Positions 44,575-54,110 of a DNA stretch of 64,000 nt are shown one piece after another. The DNA comes from Stenotrophomonas sp. 57. Its GTDB lineage: Bacteria; Pseudomonadota; Gammaproteobacteria; Xanthomonadales; Xanthomonadaceae. The position numbers and the translations under genes were made by a program. A model generated the notes under the pieces. The model did no database searches and was not told where the DNA came from. It was given only the letters and a program-made list of their open reading frames with translations. The stretch is from contig NZ_CP127407.1 in assembly GCF_030291075.1 (NCBI RefSeq), positions 1,486,001 to 1,550,000 of the forward strand. The letters are read 5' to 3'. The stretch's first letter is position 1. Each line of letters starts with the position of its first letter.

Positions 44575-46071
44575 ATGGCCGACTTTCCCGACCGCAGCCA
44601 CTGGCAGGCGCTGTCCCAGCAGCTGTCGATGCCGACCCAGGCATTCATCGATGGCCGCTACGTCGATGCTGCCCACGGTGCGCGCTTCGACTGCATCAGT
44701 CCGATTGATGGCCGCGTGCTGGCGACGGTTGCCGACTGCGACGCACAGGACGTGGAGCGCGCAGTGCTGGCGGCGCGGCGTGCCTTCGATGCGGGCCACT
44801 GGTCGCAGGCGAGCCCGGCCCATCGCAAGCGCGTGTTGTTGGCCCTGGCAGGGCTGGTGGAAAAACACGCCGACGAGCTTGCCCTGCTGGAAACCCTGGA
44901 CATGGGCAAGCCGGTGCGCGATGCACGCCGTATCGACCTGCCCGGCGTGGTGCGCTGCCTGACCTGGACTGCCGAGGCAGTGGACAAGCTGTATGGCGAA
45001 ATCGCACCTACCGGACCGCATGAGCTGGGCCTGGTCACGCGCGAGGCCGCAGGCGTGGTGGTGGCGATCGTGCCGTGGAATTTCCCGCTGCTGATGGCCT
45101 GCTGGAAGATCGCCCCGGCACTGGCGATGGGCAATTCGGTGGTGCTCAAGCCGTCCGAGCGTTCGCCCCTGAGTGCATTGCGGCTGGCGGCGCTGGCCGC
45201 CGAGGCGGGCCTGCCGGAGGGGGTGCTGAACGTGCTGCCCGGCCATGGCGCGCGCGTGGGCGAGCCTTTGGCACTGCACATGGACGTGGACGTGCTGGCC
45301 TTCACCGGTTCCACCGCCACCGGCGCAAAGCTGCTGGAGTATGCGGGGCGGTCCAACCTCAAGCGGGTCTGGCTGGAATGCGGCGGCAAGAGCCCGCACG
45401 TGGTGTTCGCCGACGCACCGGACCTGGACGCAGCAGCCAAGAGCGTGGCCCAGGGCATCTTCTTCAACCAAGGCGAAGTGTGCACCGCCGGTTCACGGCT
45501 GCTGGTACAGCGCTCGATCCGCGAGGACTTCGTGCACCAGGTGATTGCCTACGGCCAGCACATGCAGCCCCGGCATCCACTGGACGCCGATGCACCAATG
45601 GGTGCGCTGGTCGACGCCGCGCACGTGGACAAGGTGCTGGCCGATATCGCGCGTGCCGAAGGCGAGGGCGCTCGTCTGCTGCTGGGTGGCCATCGGGCCG
45701 AGGTGGCGGCGGGCGGTTGCTATGTGCAGCCCACGGTGTTCGACCAAGTGCATCCGGACCAGGCATTGGCGCGCGAGGAAGTATTCGGGCCGGTGCTGGC
45801 GGTGCTTGGTTTCGAGGATGAAGCCGAGGCGGTTTGCGTGGCCAATGACAGCCGCTATGGGCTGGCGGCAGGTCTATGGACGCGCGACCTGGCCCGGGCC
45901 CACCGTGTTGCGCGGCAACTGCGCGCTGGCAGCGTGTGGGTGAATGGCTGGGATGGTGGTGACATGACCGCCCCGTTCGGTGGCTACAAGCAGTCCGGCA
46001 ACGGGCGCGACAAATCGCTGCACGCGTTTGACAAGTACAGCGAGCTCAAGGCCACCTGGATCCAGTTGTAA
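44575..46071 (+). CDS. puuC: Aldehyde dehydrogenase (gamma-glutamyl-gamma-aminobutyraldehyde type)
   Basis: A 498-residue NAD(P)-dependent aldehyde dehydrogenase, close in length to E. coli PuuC (495). Landmarks are the substrate motif IVPWNFPLLMACWKIAPAL, Glu268 in WLECGGKSPHVVF, the catalytic Cys303 in NQGEVCTAGSRLLV and EEVFGPVLAVL. It should oxidise gamma-glutamyl-gamma-aminobutyraldehyde to gamma-glutamyl-GABA. The PuuC assignment rests on family resemblance and the polyamine genes nearby; a broader aldehyde role is possible. It is divergent from the aminotransferase. Confidence 0.85.
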   Translation: MADFPDRSHWQALSQQLSMPTQAFIDGRYVDAAHGARFDCISPIDGRVLATVADCDAQDVERAVLAARRAFDAGHWSQASPAHRKRVLLALAGLVEKHADELALLETLDMGKPVRDARRIDLPGVVRCLTWTAEAVDKLYGEIAPTGPHELGLVTREAAGVVVAIVPWNFPLLMACWKIAPALAMGNSVVLKPSERSPLSALRLAALAAEAGLPEGVLNVLPGHGARVGEPLALHMDVDVLAFTGSTATGAKLLEYAGRSNLKRVWLECGGKSPHVVFADAPDLDAAAKSVAQGIFFNQGEVCTAGSRLLVQRSIREDFVHQVIAYGQHMQPRHPLDADAPMGALVDAAHVDKVLADIARAEGEGARLLLGGHRAEVAAGGCYVQPTVFDQVHPDQALAREEVFGPVLAVLGFEDEAEAVCVANDSRYGLAAGLWTRDLARAHRVARQLRAGSVWVNGWDGGDMTAPFGGYKQSGNGRDKSLHAFDKYSELKATWIQL

Positions 46072-46103
46072 CAACGCGCCCGCCGGACGGCCATTCGCTC
46101 CTT

Positions 46104-46165
46104 GTAGAGCCGAGCCATGCTCGGCTGCTTTTCGCAAAGAGCAGCCGAGCATGGCTCGGCTCTAC
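46104..46165. repeat. SMAG dimer
   Basis: Inverted pair with 26-bp perfect arms starting GTAGAGCCGAGCCATGCTCG, downstream of the aldehyde dehydrogenase and convergent with the next gene. Probable terminator-like stem. Confidence 0.8.
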
Positions 46166-46186
46166 AGAAGGCAGACACCCATCGAC

Positions 46187-46843
46187 CTACCGGCAACGCG
46201 CGCTCACCTGCAGCACCGCCGCGCGCAGCAGGTCCCGGTCGTCCTTCTCAACGGCATTCTGGAAATAGTCCATGTCCTGCCTCCCCAGTTCGCACGGGTC
46301 GACGATGTACCCCGGCGGCCACAGCCCCAGCAGCTGCGCCACACCGTGCACGATCTGCTCCGGGGTCATCTGCCGGCGGATGCGGAAGTAGTTGCGACGC
46401 GGTGCGAACGCGGGATGTACCTCGCGGCGACCGATCAGGCGCGGGGCAACACCTGCGGCGCTGATGCCATCGCCACCGTCGATACTGCCCGCAGGCAGCC
46501 CCAGGATCAGCGGTGCCGAAGCCGTCGGCGCCTCCGCCGCACGCACTGCGGCTTCTGCCGACGCAACCGGGGCCGGGCGGGGCTTCACCGCCGGAGCCGG
46601 GCGCGTCACCGGTGTGGACGACAACGCCGGAGGTGAGGGCGCCGGCGCCGGCAGCTCCGGTGGCAGCCAGCGCAGCGAGATCCGTGCGCCATCGTCGCCG
46701 CGCAGCACGATCCGGGCCGTGCCCCACAACCACACCGCCATCAGGCCGTGCACCAGTAGTACCACCAGCCACGCCGTCATCGGCGGCAGCTTCGGGGAAT
46801 CGGACCACGACAACGCAACTGCAGCCATCGGCAAGGCATCCAT
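46187..46843 (-). CDS. Membrane-anchored Pro-rich protein of unknown function
   Basis: A 218-residue protein not assigned to a family. One N-terminal helix (PMTAWLVVLLVHGLMAVWLW) is followed by a Pro/Ala-rich stretch (about 65-105, PAPAPSPPALSSTP and PAPAVKPRPAPV) reminiscent of TonB or VirB10 periplasmic spacers. The C-terminal 70 residues (RRNYFRIRRQMTPEQIVHG; LLGLWPPGYIVDPCELGR) do not look like a TonB C-terminal domain. It should span the periplasm from the inner membrane. ATG 46843 is chosen; ATG 46828 is also possible. Confidence 0.65.
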   Translation of the reverse strand: MDALPMAAVALSWSDSPKLPPMTAWLVVLLVHGLMAVWLWGTARIVLRGDDGARISLRWLPPELPAPAPSPPALSSTPVTRPAPAVKPRPAPVASAEAAVRAAEAPTASAPLILGLPAGSIDGGDGISAAGVAPRLIGRREVHPAFAPRRNYFRIRRQMTPEQIVHGVAQLLGLWPPGYIVDPCELGRQDMDYFQNAVEKDDRDLLRAAVLQVSARCR

Positions 46844-46975
46844 GCAGGGACCGGTGGCGCAGCCTAGCGGGTGTCCAGAAAATTTTCGTTGGCATCGGTG
46901 TCGGCTGAAACCATCGCTGCGTGTGGCCACCGGGCCGTGGCAGAATCGGTCGATCCACCGCAACCTGTATTGCCG

Positions 46976-48277
46976 ATGTCGACGATCACCGCTGCCGCGC
47001 CACCTGCGAATTCTCCCCGCCGTGTCCTGCTGGCCAGCCTGATCGGCACCACCATCGAATTCTTCGATTTCTACATCTATGCCACCGCTGCCGTGCTGGT
47101 GTTCCCGCACCTGTTCTTCCCGGACAGCAGCGAGCAGGCGGCGCTGCTGCAGTCACTGGCAACGTTCGCGGTGGCGTTCATCGCGCGCCCGGTCGGCTCG
47201 GCGGTATTCGGTCATTTCGGCGACCGCATCGGCCGCAAGGCCACCCTGGTGGCCGCGCTGTTGACCATGGGCCTGTCCACGGTGCTGATCGGCCTGCTGC
47301 CCACCCATGCGCAGATCGGGCTGTGGGCGCCGGCGCTGTTGGCGCTGTGCCGTTTCGGCCAGGGCCTGGGGCTGGGCGGTGAATGGGGTGGGGCGGTGCT
47401 GCTGGCCACCGAGAACGCGCCGCCGGGCAAGCGCGCCTGGTACGGCATGTTCCCGCAGCTGGGCGCGCCACTGGGCTTCCTGTTGTCGGCCGGCATCTTC
47501 CTGGTGCTGGGCCGTTGCCTGAGCCAGGGTGACTTCCTGCAGTGGGGCTGGCGCATTCCGTTCGTGGCCAGCGCGCTGCTGGTCGGCCTTGGCCTGTGGG
47601 TGCGCCTGAACATCCACGAGACCCCCGATTTCAAGCAGGCGCTGGAGCGCAAAGCACCGGTGCGGTTGCCGATGTGGACGGTGCTGCGCGATTACCCGGT
47701 GCCGATGCTGCTGGGCACGCTCGGGGCGTTCGCCACCTTCGTGCTGTTCTACCTGATGACGGTGTTCAGCCTGGGCCATGGCACTGCGGTACTGGGCTAC
47801 AGCCGCGAGCAGTTCCTGCTGATGCAGATGGCCGGCATGCTGTTCTTCGCACTGGGTATTCCGCTGTCGGCGCGCTATGGCGACCGTTGGGGCACGCGGC
47901 GCACGATGATCGTCGCCAGCGTACTGATCGTCGGCTTCGGCGTGCTTTTCGCACCGCTGTTCCAGCCGCACAGCCCGTGGCTGGTCACCGCCTTCCTGTG
48001 CCTGGGGCTGTTCCTGATGGGCCTGACCTACGGCCCCTGCGGTACCTTCCTGGCCGAGATCTACCCGGTGGAGGTGCGCTACACCGGTGCGTCGCTGTCC
48101 TTCAACCTGGCCGGCATCCTCGGTGCAGCGCCGGCCCCGTACCTGGCCACCTGGCTGGCCGAGCGCTTCGGCCTGGTCGCGGTCGGCTACTACCTGTGCC
48201 TGACGGCGGTGGCGACGCTGTGCGCGCTGGTGGCACTGCACCGCCGCGCGCTGCGGTTCAGCCAAAGAAGCGCTTGA
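46976..48277 (+). CDS. MFS transporter, metabolite:H+ symporter type
   Basis: A 433-residue major-facilitator protein with 12 predicted helices. The MHS-subfamily marks are [19 protein letters not shown], the loop [19 protein letters not shown] and [20 protein letters not shown]. Known members carry proline/betaine, shikimate, alpha-ketoglutarate or citrate. The substrate here cannot be told. It is divergent from the Pro-rich membrane protein and its 3' end overlaps the convergent hemerythrin gene by 20 bases. Confidence 0.88.
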
Positions 48278-48719
48278 GCGTGCGGCCGAGCCAACCGCCG
48301 CCCTGGTGCTCGCGGGCGAACTGGTTCAGGTGCGCCTTGACCTGCTCGGCGTACGCCTGGTCGTCACCGCGGATGTGATTGAACAGCCAGCGCGAGAGCA
48401 TGGTGCGCAGCTCGTCGCTGATGTCCTCGCCGGCCTGGAAGCGCATGCGGTATTCCGAGACGCGCTTGATGAAGACCTCATGCACGCGCTTGTGCGCGGC
48501 ACAGAACGGGTAGCCCGCTTCTTCCATCAGCTCTTCCTCGAACGCGAAGTGCGACATGGTGTAGTCCACCACCTCGTCGATCACTTCGCCCACCGCTGCA
48601 CGCTGCATGCTGGCCTGGGCCACGTGCAGGTGGTTGAGCATCTCGATGATGCGGCGGTGTTGTTGGTCGATCACATCAATGCCGATGTTCAGATCGTCCT
48701 GCCAGACCAGTAGTGCCAT
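48258..48719 (-). CDS. Bacteriohemerythrin
   Basis: A 153-residue di-iron oxygen-binding protein. The ligand pattern is seen: His in [14 protein letters not shown], HxxxE in [11 protein letters not shown], HxxxH in [11 protein letters not shown] and HxxxxD in [12 protein letters not shown]. It begins [18 protein letters not shown], as most bacteriohemerythrins do. It probably binds or senses oxygen, or stores it, in the cytoplasm. ATG 48719 has GGGGAG-type sequence upstream. It lies downstream of a diguanylate cyclase gene on the same strand, and hemerythrins often work with c-di-GMP proteins. Confidence 0.92.
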
Positions 48720-48755
48720 CCCCGGCTCCCCTTCATGCGTATGTCGGGGCCGACT

Positions 48756-48779
48756 GTAGAGCCGCCCTGCGCGGGCGGC
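48756..48779 (+). repeat. SMAG-type palindrome (GCCGCCC subtype)
   Basis: GTAGAGCCGCCCTGCGCGGGCGG-C between the hemerythrin gene and the cyclase gene. Confidence 0.65.
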
Positions 48780-48804
48780 GTTGATCTGGATCAAAGCGTG
48801 CGGG

Positions 48805-50148
48805 TCAGGACAGCGCGGGCTCGCGTGGGCGCAGCGGGCTGGCCACCGTGGTGCAGCTGACCCGGTTGCGGCCACCGGCCTTGGCCAGGTACAGCTGGCG
48901 GTCGGCCTCGGAGATCAACCGGTGCAGTGCATCGCGCTGCGGGCGCAGGCAGCACAGGCCGATGCTGACCGTCATGCGCAGGGTGGCGGTGCCGATGTCC
49001 ACTTCCAGCGCAGCGATGCGCTGGCGCAGCCCCTCGAAGTACAGCAGTGCCTCGTCCTGCTCCATGTCCGGCACCAGCAGGCAGAATTCCTCGCCGCCGA
49101 AGCGCGCGATCAGGTCCTGGCCGCGCGCATGGGCGGCCACCGCACCGGCCACCGCGCGCAGCGCATCGTCGCCGGCCTCGTGGCCGTAGGTGTCGTTGAT
49201 GTGCTTGAAGTGATCGATGTCGATCATCGCCACCGCCACGCACTGGCCGTGCAGCTGCAGTTGCGGCAGCTGGCGCTGGCTCTGCTCCAGGAAGAAGCGC
49301 CGGTTGGGCAGGCCGGTGAGGAAATCGCGGGTGGCCAGATCCTGCAGGGTGCCGATCAGTTCCAGCTGGTCCACGTTCTGCGAGACACGGCAGAAGAATT
49401 CTTCGCGCGAAAAGGGTTTTCGCAGGAAGTCATTGGCGCCGTTCTTCAGGAAGCGCGGGATGAGCGAGGCATCGGTATTCCCGGAGATGCCGATTACCGC
49501 CACCTTGTCGCGCGAGCGCAGGGTGCGCAGGCGACGGGTGAATTCCACGCCCTGCATGCCAGGCATTTCCTGGTCGACCACTGCCAGGCGGATCGCCGGG
49601 TGCGCCTCGATCGCGGCCAGGCCTTCGTTGCCATCGGCCGCTTCGTGTACCTCATGGCCGTACATGCGCAGCAGGGCGGCGGCATAGCCGCGCGCGGACG
49701 GCGAGTCGTCCACCACCAGCGCGGCGATGCGGCGGTTGCGTTCCAGCCGCTGCACCAGCCACACCAGGTAATCGATGCTGCCGGGGGTGTTCTTCAGCAC
49801 GTAATCGATGATCTGCTGCTGGAGCACGCGCTTGCGCAGGTCTTCGTCATACACGCCGCTGACCACCACGGTCGGCAGGTCGCGCTTGAGGAAGAACTCG
49901 ACCACCGCATCGCGGTCGCCATCGGCCAGCACCAGCCCGGTCAGTACCAGGAACCAGCCGCCGCCTTGGCTCAGCAGGCGGTCGGCCTCGGCCAGGGTGG
50001 AGGCAATCACCACCGGCAGTTCCAGGCGCTGCTCGATCGCCTCACGCAGCATGCCGGTGAAGGCACGGGAGTTTTCGACCAGCAGGATCCGCTGCGGCAG
50101 CGGATCGGCCAGGTCGCCATCGACGGCGGCCTGCGGCAGCATGGGCAT
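48805..50148 (-). CDS. PleD-like response regulator with diguanylate cyclase (GGDEF) domain
   Basis: A 447-residue protein: receiver 1 (about 20-135), receiver 2 (about 140-260) and GGDEF (about 285-435). Receiver 2 keeps the acidic pair (VVDDSP), the acceptor Asp in [11 protein letters not shown] and Lys in DFLRKPFS. Receiver 1 lacks them: its N-terminal motif is LLVENSR and the acceptor strand reads [11 protein letters not shown], so it is likely a dimerisation module. The cyclase keeps GGEEF (about 351) and an I-site RGQD five residues before it. Phosphorylation of receiver 2 should activate c-di-GMP synthesis, as in PleD. No kinase gene is adjacent. ATG 50148 is chosen. Confidence 0.9.
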
Positions 50149-50311
50149 GATGCGGTGGCTCACGAGGGAGGGGCTCGGCACGGATAGCGGCGGTTTCGGG
50201 TGTAACTTTAGGACGAAAACGTCCGTGTTCGTCGTTTGGCCCATTGCTCAGATGGGAAGCGGTTAGTATCAGCTGGAGGTTCTCGATTTCAACTTCGACC
50301 TGGAGGTCACT
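50149..50311. promoter_or_regulatory. Divergent promoter gap with a small inverted repeat
   Basis: 163 bases between the PleD-like and exported-protein genes. GGACG-AAAA-CGTCC (50211-50224) is a perfect small inverted repeat and could be an operator. AT content rises here. Confidence 0.4.
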
Positions 50312-50737
50312 GTGCGATTTTCATGTTTTGGTGCGGCTACTGGATTTCTGATGCTTGCCGCTGCCCCGGCAATCGCGGGCGGTCCCTCGGATTTTCATGG
50401 AAAGCCATTGGCTACGGCTGGGTTGGGGCAGGCCAGTCCGGCTGCGGTCAATCTCAGCCAGGACCCCAGCTGGCAGCTGTATGGATTCCAGCGTGATGGC
50501 ATTACCTATTTGCAGGTGAACGACCTCCTCGGAAACGTGCAGCTGATTATCGGCAACGCAGGGGGGACCTACTGGGTGCTGCCGGCAGGCAACAATGCGA
50601 CCAAGGTTTCGCTGCCCCAGCAGAAGATCCAGATACCGGCAGGCGCCAGCCGCTCGCAGATCTACAGCGGTAGCGATTTTTCGCTGGTGCGTTATCGTAG
50701 TGGCGGCGAGGTCATCTGGTCGGTTGAAACACCGTAA
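50312..50737 (+). CDS. Exported hypothetical protein
   Basis: A 141-residue protein starting at GTG 50312, with GGAGG 8 bases upstream. The signal peptide runs to about AAAPAIAGG. The mature part has DPSWQLYGFQRDGITYLQVND, NVQLIIGNAGGTYWVLPAG and SDFSLVRYRSGGEVIWSVET, which suggests a small beta-rich periplasmic domain. I recognise no family. The single gene lies between the PleD-like cyclase (divergent) and the MASE1 protein (convergent). Confidence 0.75.
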   Translation: MRFSCFGAATGFLMLAAAPAIAGGPSDFHGKPLATAGLGQASPAAVNLSQDPSWQLYGFQRDGITYLQVNDLLGNVQLIIGNAGGTYWVLPAGNNATKVSLPQQKIQIPAGASRSQIYSGSDFSLVRYRSGGEVIWSVETP

Positions 50738-50848
50738 AGACGTAGAGTTGCGCAGCGGTGTCGGGATATCCTGCGCCGCTGCGCTTGCCGCGATGAACGC
50801 GGCAGAGGGCGATTATTGTAGGGCCGGCCCTTTGGCGGACACCGGCCA

Positions 50849-52531
50849 TCAGATCTGGGTCTGCGAGTTTCCCTGCCCGGAGGTGGTCACGTGATCCATA
50901 GCGTTGAACGATGCAATGCCGATGGCGGCGGAGTCACCCGTCTCCACCATCGCCATCCGTATCCGATTCCGATGGCACTGCACTGTTCCGCCATAGGCAA
51001 TCGTGCGGCCAGCCAAGCGCTCGACCGTGGCGGTGACGGTTGACGGTGACAGGCTGCGGTATGAATCCAGCAGTGCGACCGTCATCAGGATGCCGCGGCG
51101 TCCTCCTCTCCTGCCGCAACGCACGCGGATGCTGATCTGACCGGATTCACTGTTGATCAACAGCGAAACGGCATCGGTGAGGGCGCGATAGGCGGCCAGC
51201 TGCAGGCCGACACTGAGCTGACAGGGATCGCCGAGCAATCGAGGGCGCATCACGCGATGGCTCAGGTCCCAGGTTTCGCGTACGCCGCCGGCCTGGAGGG
51301 CGACGTAGAGCCCAAGATGTTCCAGTGCTGCGGGATAGACCATGCTGGTTTGTTCGCGGAACTGTCGCGAATGGACCGAAGCCATATGCAGGAGACTGTT
51401 CGCTATCGTGGGATGGCCATGCGCATTGAGCCAATTCACCACCTCGCTGAGCGAGGTGTCGATGCCGTCCCCCAGCTTCCTCAGGTGTCGCGCGCGCTCA
51501 CGGAGATCAAGCTCGCTTGCCACCAGTGAATTGCGCGCGTGCTTGAGCGCATCTCTTTCACCCACTTCGCCCAATCGCGAACGGTGGTAGTAGTGGGTGA
51601 TGCGCGACCCTAGCACCAGCAGTGCAGCGCCGGTGACCGCCATGATCTGCTGGGTCGCGAACGCAGCTGGATCGAACGCACCCGTGTAGGGGCTTGGGGT
51701 GGTCAGGCCAATGATCAAGTTGAGCGACGGTACTCCGATCGCCGCACCTCGCCAGCCATACAGACAGGTGAGCACGACGACCGGCAGCGCCATCAGCAGC
51801 TGCATCGATGTCTTGGCGTTGGCTTCGTCCAAGGGCAGCTGTGCGGCATACAGGCCAATTATGGCCATCAGCGTCAGGGCAGCGAGTGCAGGCGGGGCGA
51901 AACCTGATGTCCAACGGGCGTTGCCGGTCCGGCGTGTCCACAGCAACGCAAGCGGTGCAAGGGTCAGTATGCCGATGAAGTCGCCAACGACCAGGCGCGC
52001 GATGCTCGCAAGTACCGGCATCTCCGGTGGTGTCGGCCACAGAAGGTGTGCCAACATCAGATTGAGCGCCGTGACCACCAGTGCCGAAGCCGCCGCGACT
52101 GAAATCAGCCATGCATTCTTCGTGGTCACCATCATTTTCCGGTGCAGATGCACGATCAGCATCACTGCAGGCATCAGCAGTGCCGAACCAAGCACTATCC
52201 AGGCCAGTCCATACCTCTCGATCATTGGCACACGCATCTGCGCAAAGTAGGCGTATTCGCCCAGCAGCAGGTACGGCCACCATCGAGGCGGGAACAACAG
52301 CACCGCAGCCACGCGGACGCCGGCGGGCAGGTAGAACTGGTCGAGCGACAACTGGCGAGACGCCCAGCATGCGATGGCGTACAACAGCGCAAGGACCAGC
52401 CCCGCCGGGCGGATACGCAACTTCAACTGCAGGCCTTCATTCCACCAGTTCAATCGCACATCTCCCTCTAGTACGTTCCCTGTCAGCATCCATTCGCCGC
52501 GGGACCCGGTTCTGAGGGACGGTATCGGCAT
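50849..52531 (-). CDS. MASE1 membrane protein with a degenerate DesK/NarX-like kinase end
   Basis: A 560-residue protein. Residues about 40-330 form the MASE1 sensor with eight or so helices (LVLALLYAIACWASRQLSLD; YLPAGVRVAAVLLFPPRWW; RLVVGDFIGILTLAPLALLW). A linker and a region like the HisKA_3/HATPase of NarX/DesK kinases follow: LRERARHLRKLGDGIDTSLS, then YPAALEHLGLYVALQAGG and LQLAAYRALTDAVSLLINSE. The phosphorylated His of the HD motif and the G boxes are not evident. It is therefore likely a pseudokinase or signalling scaffold. No response regulator is adjacent. ATG 52489 is an alternative start. Confidence 0.7.
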   Translation of the reverse strand: MPIPSLRTGSRGEWMLTGNVLEGDVRLNWWNEGLQLKLRIRPAGLVLALLYAIACWASRQLSLDQFYLPAGVRVAAVLLFPPRWWPYLLLGEYAYFAQMRVPMIERYGLAWIVLGSALLMPAVMLIVHLHRKMMVTTKNAWLISVAAASALVVTALNLMLAHLLWPTPPEMPVLASIARLVVGDFIGILTLAPLALLWTRRTGNARWTSGFAPPALAALTLMAIIGLYAAQLPLDEANAKTSMQLLMALPVVVLTCLYGWRGAAIGVPSLNLIIGLTTPSPYTGAFDPAAFATQQIMAVTGAALLVLGSRITHYYHRSRLGEVGERDALKHARNSLVASELDLRERARHLRKLGDGIDTSLSEVVNWLNAHGHPTIANSLLHMASVHSRQFREQTSMVYPAALEHLGLYVALQAGGVRETWDLSHRVMRPRLLGDPCQLSVGLQLAAYRALTDAVSLLINSESGQISIRVRCGRRGGRRGILMTVALLDSYRSLSPSTVTATVERLAGRTIAYGGTVQCHRNRIRMAMVETGDSAAIGIASFNAMDHVTTSGQGNSQTQI

Positions 52532-52672
52532 GAAATAGATAATGCAATTGCCGATGCGATCTGTCGATCAAATGAGAATTCCGTCACGCCCTTCTGGATG
52601 AGTGCTCTTCACTTGCTGTGGAGGTCCAGGAATTGCCAGTTCTTCGGAATCTCTCCGTGTCAGCTCACTGTT

Positions 52673-53950
52673 TCACCACAACGCATCCCGCAGCTTGTAC
52701 CACGACATCGCCGCCACCAGCAGCGGCCTGCGCAGCAGCCGGCCGCCAGGGAAGGGGGCATGCCGCAGGCGCTGGAACACGTCCAGGCGCTCACTCTGGC
52801 CTGCAATGGCGGCGGCGATCACCTCGCCGGCCAGCCCGGCGGCGGCCACCCCGTGGCCGGAGAACCCCTGCGCGAAGTACAGGTTGCCGTCCAGCCGGCC
52901 CCAATGCGGGGCGCGGTTGCGGGTAATGTCCACATAACCGCCCCAGACCTGCTCCAGTGGCACGTCGGCCAGCTGCGGGAACACCTGGTGCATGCGCCGC
53001 TGCATCACCCCGCGCAGGCCGGGTGGGGGCAGTGCTGAATAGCTGGCACGGCCACCAAACAGCAGGCGATGGTCGTGGCTGAGACGGAAGTAATCCAGTG
53101 CCCAGGCGGTGTCGGCCACGGCCATGTTGTTGCCGATCAGGGCACGGGCGCGCTCGGCACCCAGCGGAGCGCTGGCGCCGATATAGGTGCCGACCGGCAT
53201 GATCCGCCGTTCCAGCTCGGGCAGCAGGCCCTGCAACCAGGCGTTGCCGGCCACCACCAGATGCGCAGCGCGCACGCTTCCCTGCGCGGTATGCAGGGTG
53301 GGCTGCGGTCCGCGCTGCACGCGGGTCACTGCGGAGTTCTCATGGATCACCGCGCCGGCCGCGCGCGCCGCATCGGCCAGTCCGCGGGCATAGGCCAGGG
53401 GCTGCAGATGCGCGCTGAGCGGATCGAACATCGCGGCGCGGTAGCGTGGGCTGTCCAGCTGTGCGCGCAGGGCATCATGGTCCCACCACTGCATGGGGTA
53501 GTGGTAGTGGCGTTGCAGATGCTCGCAGTTGGCCTGAAGGTCGCGCTCATGGCGTTCGCGGATGGCGACGCTGGCGTGGCCTTCCACCCAATGACAGTCA
53601 ATGCCGTGGCGATCGATGCGTGCGCGCATCGCCTGCACCGCGTCGCGTGACCAGTCGAACAGGTGGCGCGCATCATCACGACCGAGCTGACGCTCCAGTT
53701 CGTCCACCTCGCAGCCATAGCCGACCAGCGCCTGGCCACCATTGCGGCCGGACGCGCCCCAACCGATCCGCTGCGCCTCCAGCACCACCACGCGCTGGCC
53801 ACGCGTAGCCAGTTCAAGTGCGGCGGTCAGGCCGGTATAGCCGGCGCCGAGCACGGCCACGTCGGCCTGCACGTCGCCCCGCAGCGCGGGCAGGGCAGGC
53901 GGCTCGGGCAGGCTGGCGGCATACCAGCTGGGCGGAAAGGCGGCACTCAC
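52673..53950 (-). CDS. puuB: FAD-dependent oxidoreductase (gamma-glutamylputrescine oxidase type)
   Basis: A 425-residue DAO-family flavoprotein. The FAD-binding motif is DVAVLGAGYTGLTAALELAT, followed by VVVLEAQRIGWGASGRNGG, and the C-terminal part includes WGGYVDITRNRAPHWGRLDGNLYFAQGFSGHG. These are shared with PuuB/OrdL enzymes that oxidise gamma-glutamylputrescine to the aldehyde. It is divergent from puuD by 160 bases, which supports the role. The start ATG 53950 gives MSAAFPPSWYAASLP, typical of the family. Confidence 0.87.
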   Translation of the reverse strand: MSAAFPPSWYAASLPEPPALPALRGDVQADVAVLGAGYTGLTAALELATRGQRVVVLEAQRIGWGASGRNGGQALVGYGCEVDELERQLGRDDARHLFDWSRDAVQAMRARIDRHGIDCHWVEGHASVAIRERHERDLQANCEHLQRHYHYPMQWWDHDALRAQLDSPRYRAAMFDPLSAHLQPLAYARGLADAARAAGAVIHENSAVTRVQRGPQPTLHTAQGSVRAAHLVVAGNAWLQGLLPELERRIMPVGTYIGASAPLGAERARALIGNNMAVADTAWALDYFRLSHDHRLLFGGRASYSALPPPGLRGVMQRRMHQVFPQLADVPLEQVWGGYVDITRNRAPHWGRLDGNLYFAQGFSGHGVAAAGLAGEVIAAAIAGQSERLDVFQRLRHAPFPGGRLLRRPLLVAAMSWYKLRDALW

Positions 53951-54110
53951 TGCGGGCCTCGCGGGCGCAGGGCAACGGGGCAGGGCGGGGCAGGACGATC
54001 AGCGTTCACGCGCCTAGTTTCGCCGATGCGTGTCGGCCGTGGCGTGACGGCCACGACTTGCCGCCGTTGCGGACAGGCGGGTAACGTGTCGGCACGCCAA
54101 GGAGTTTTCC
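53951..54110. promoter_or_regulatory. Divergent promoter gap of puuB and puuDA-potF
   Basis: 160 bases holding both promoters. AAGGAG lies just before the puuD start. I see no clear repressor palindrome. Confidence 0.45.
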
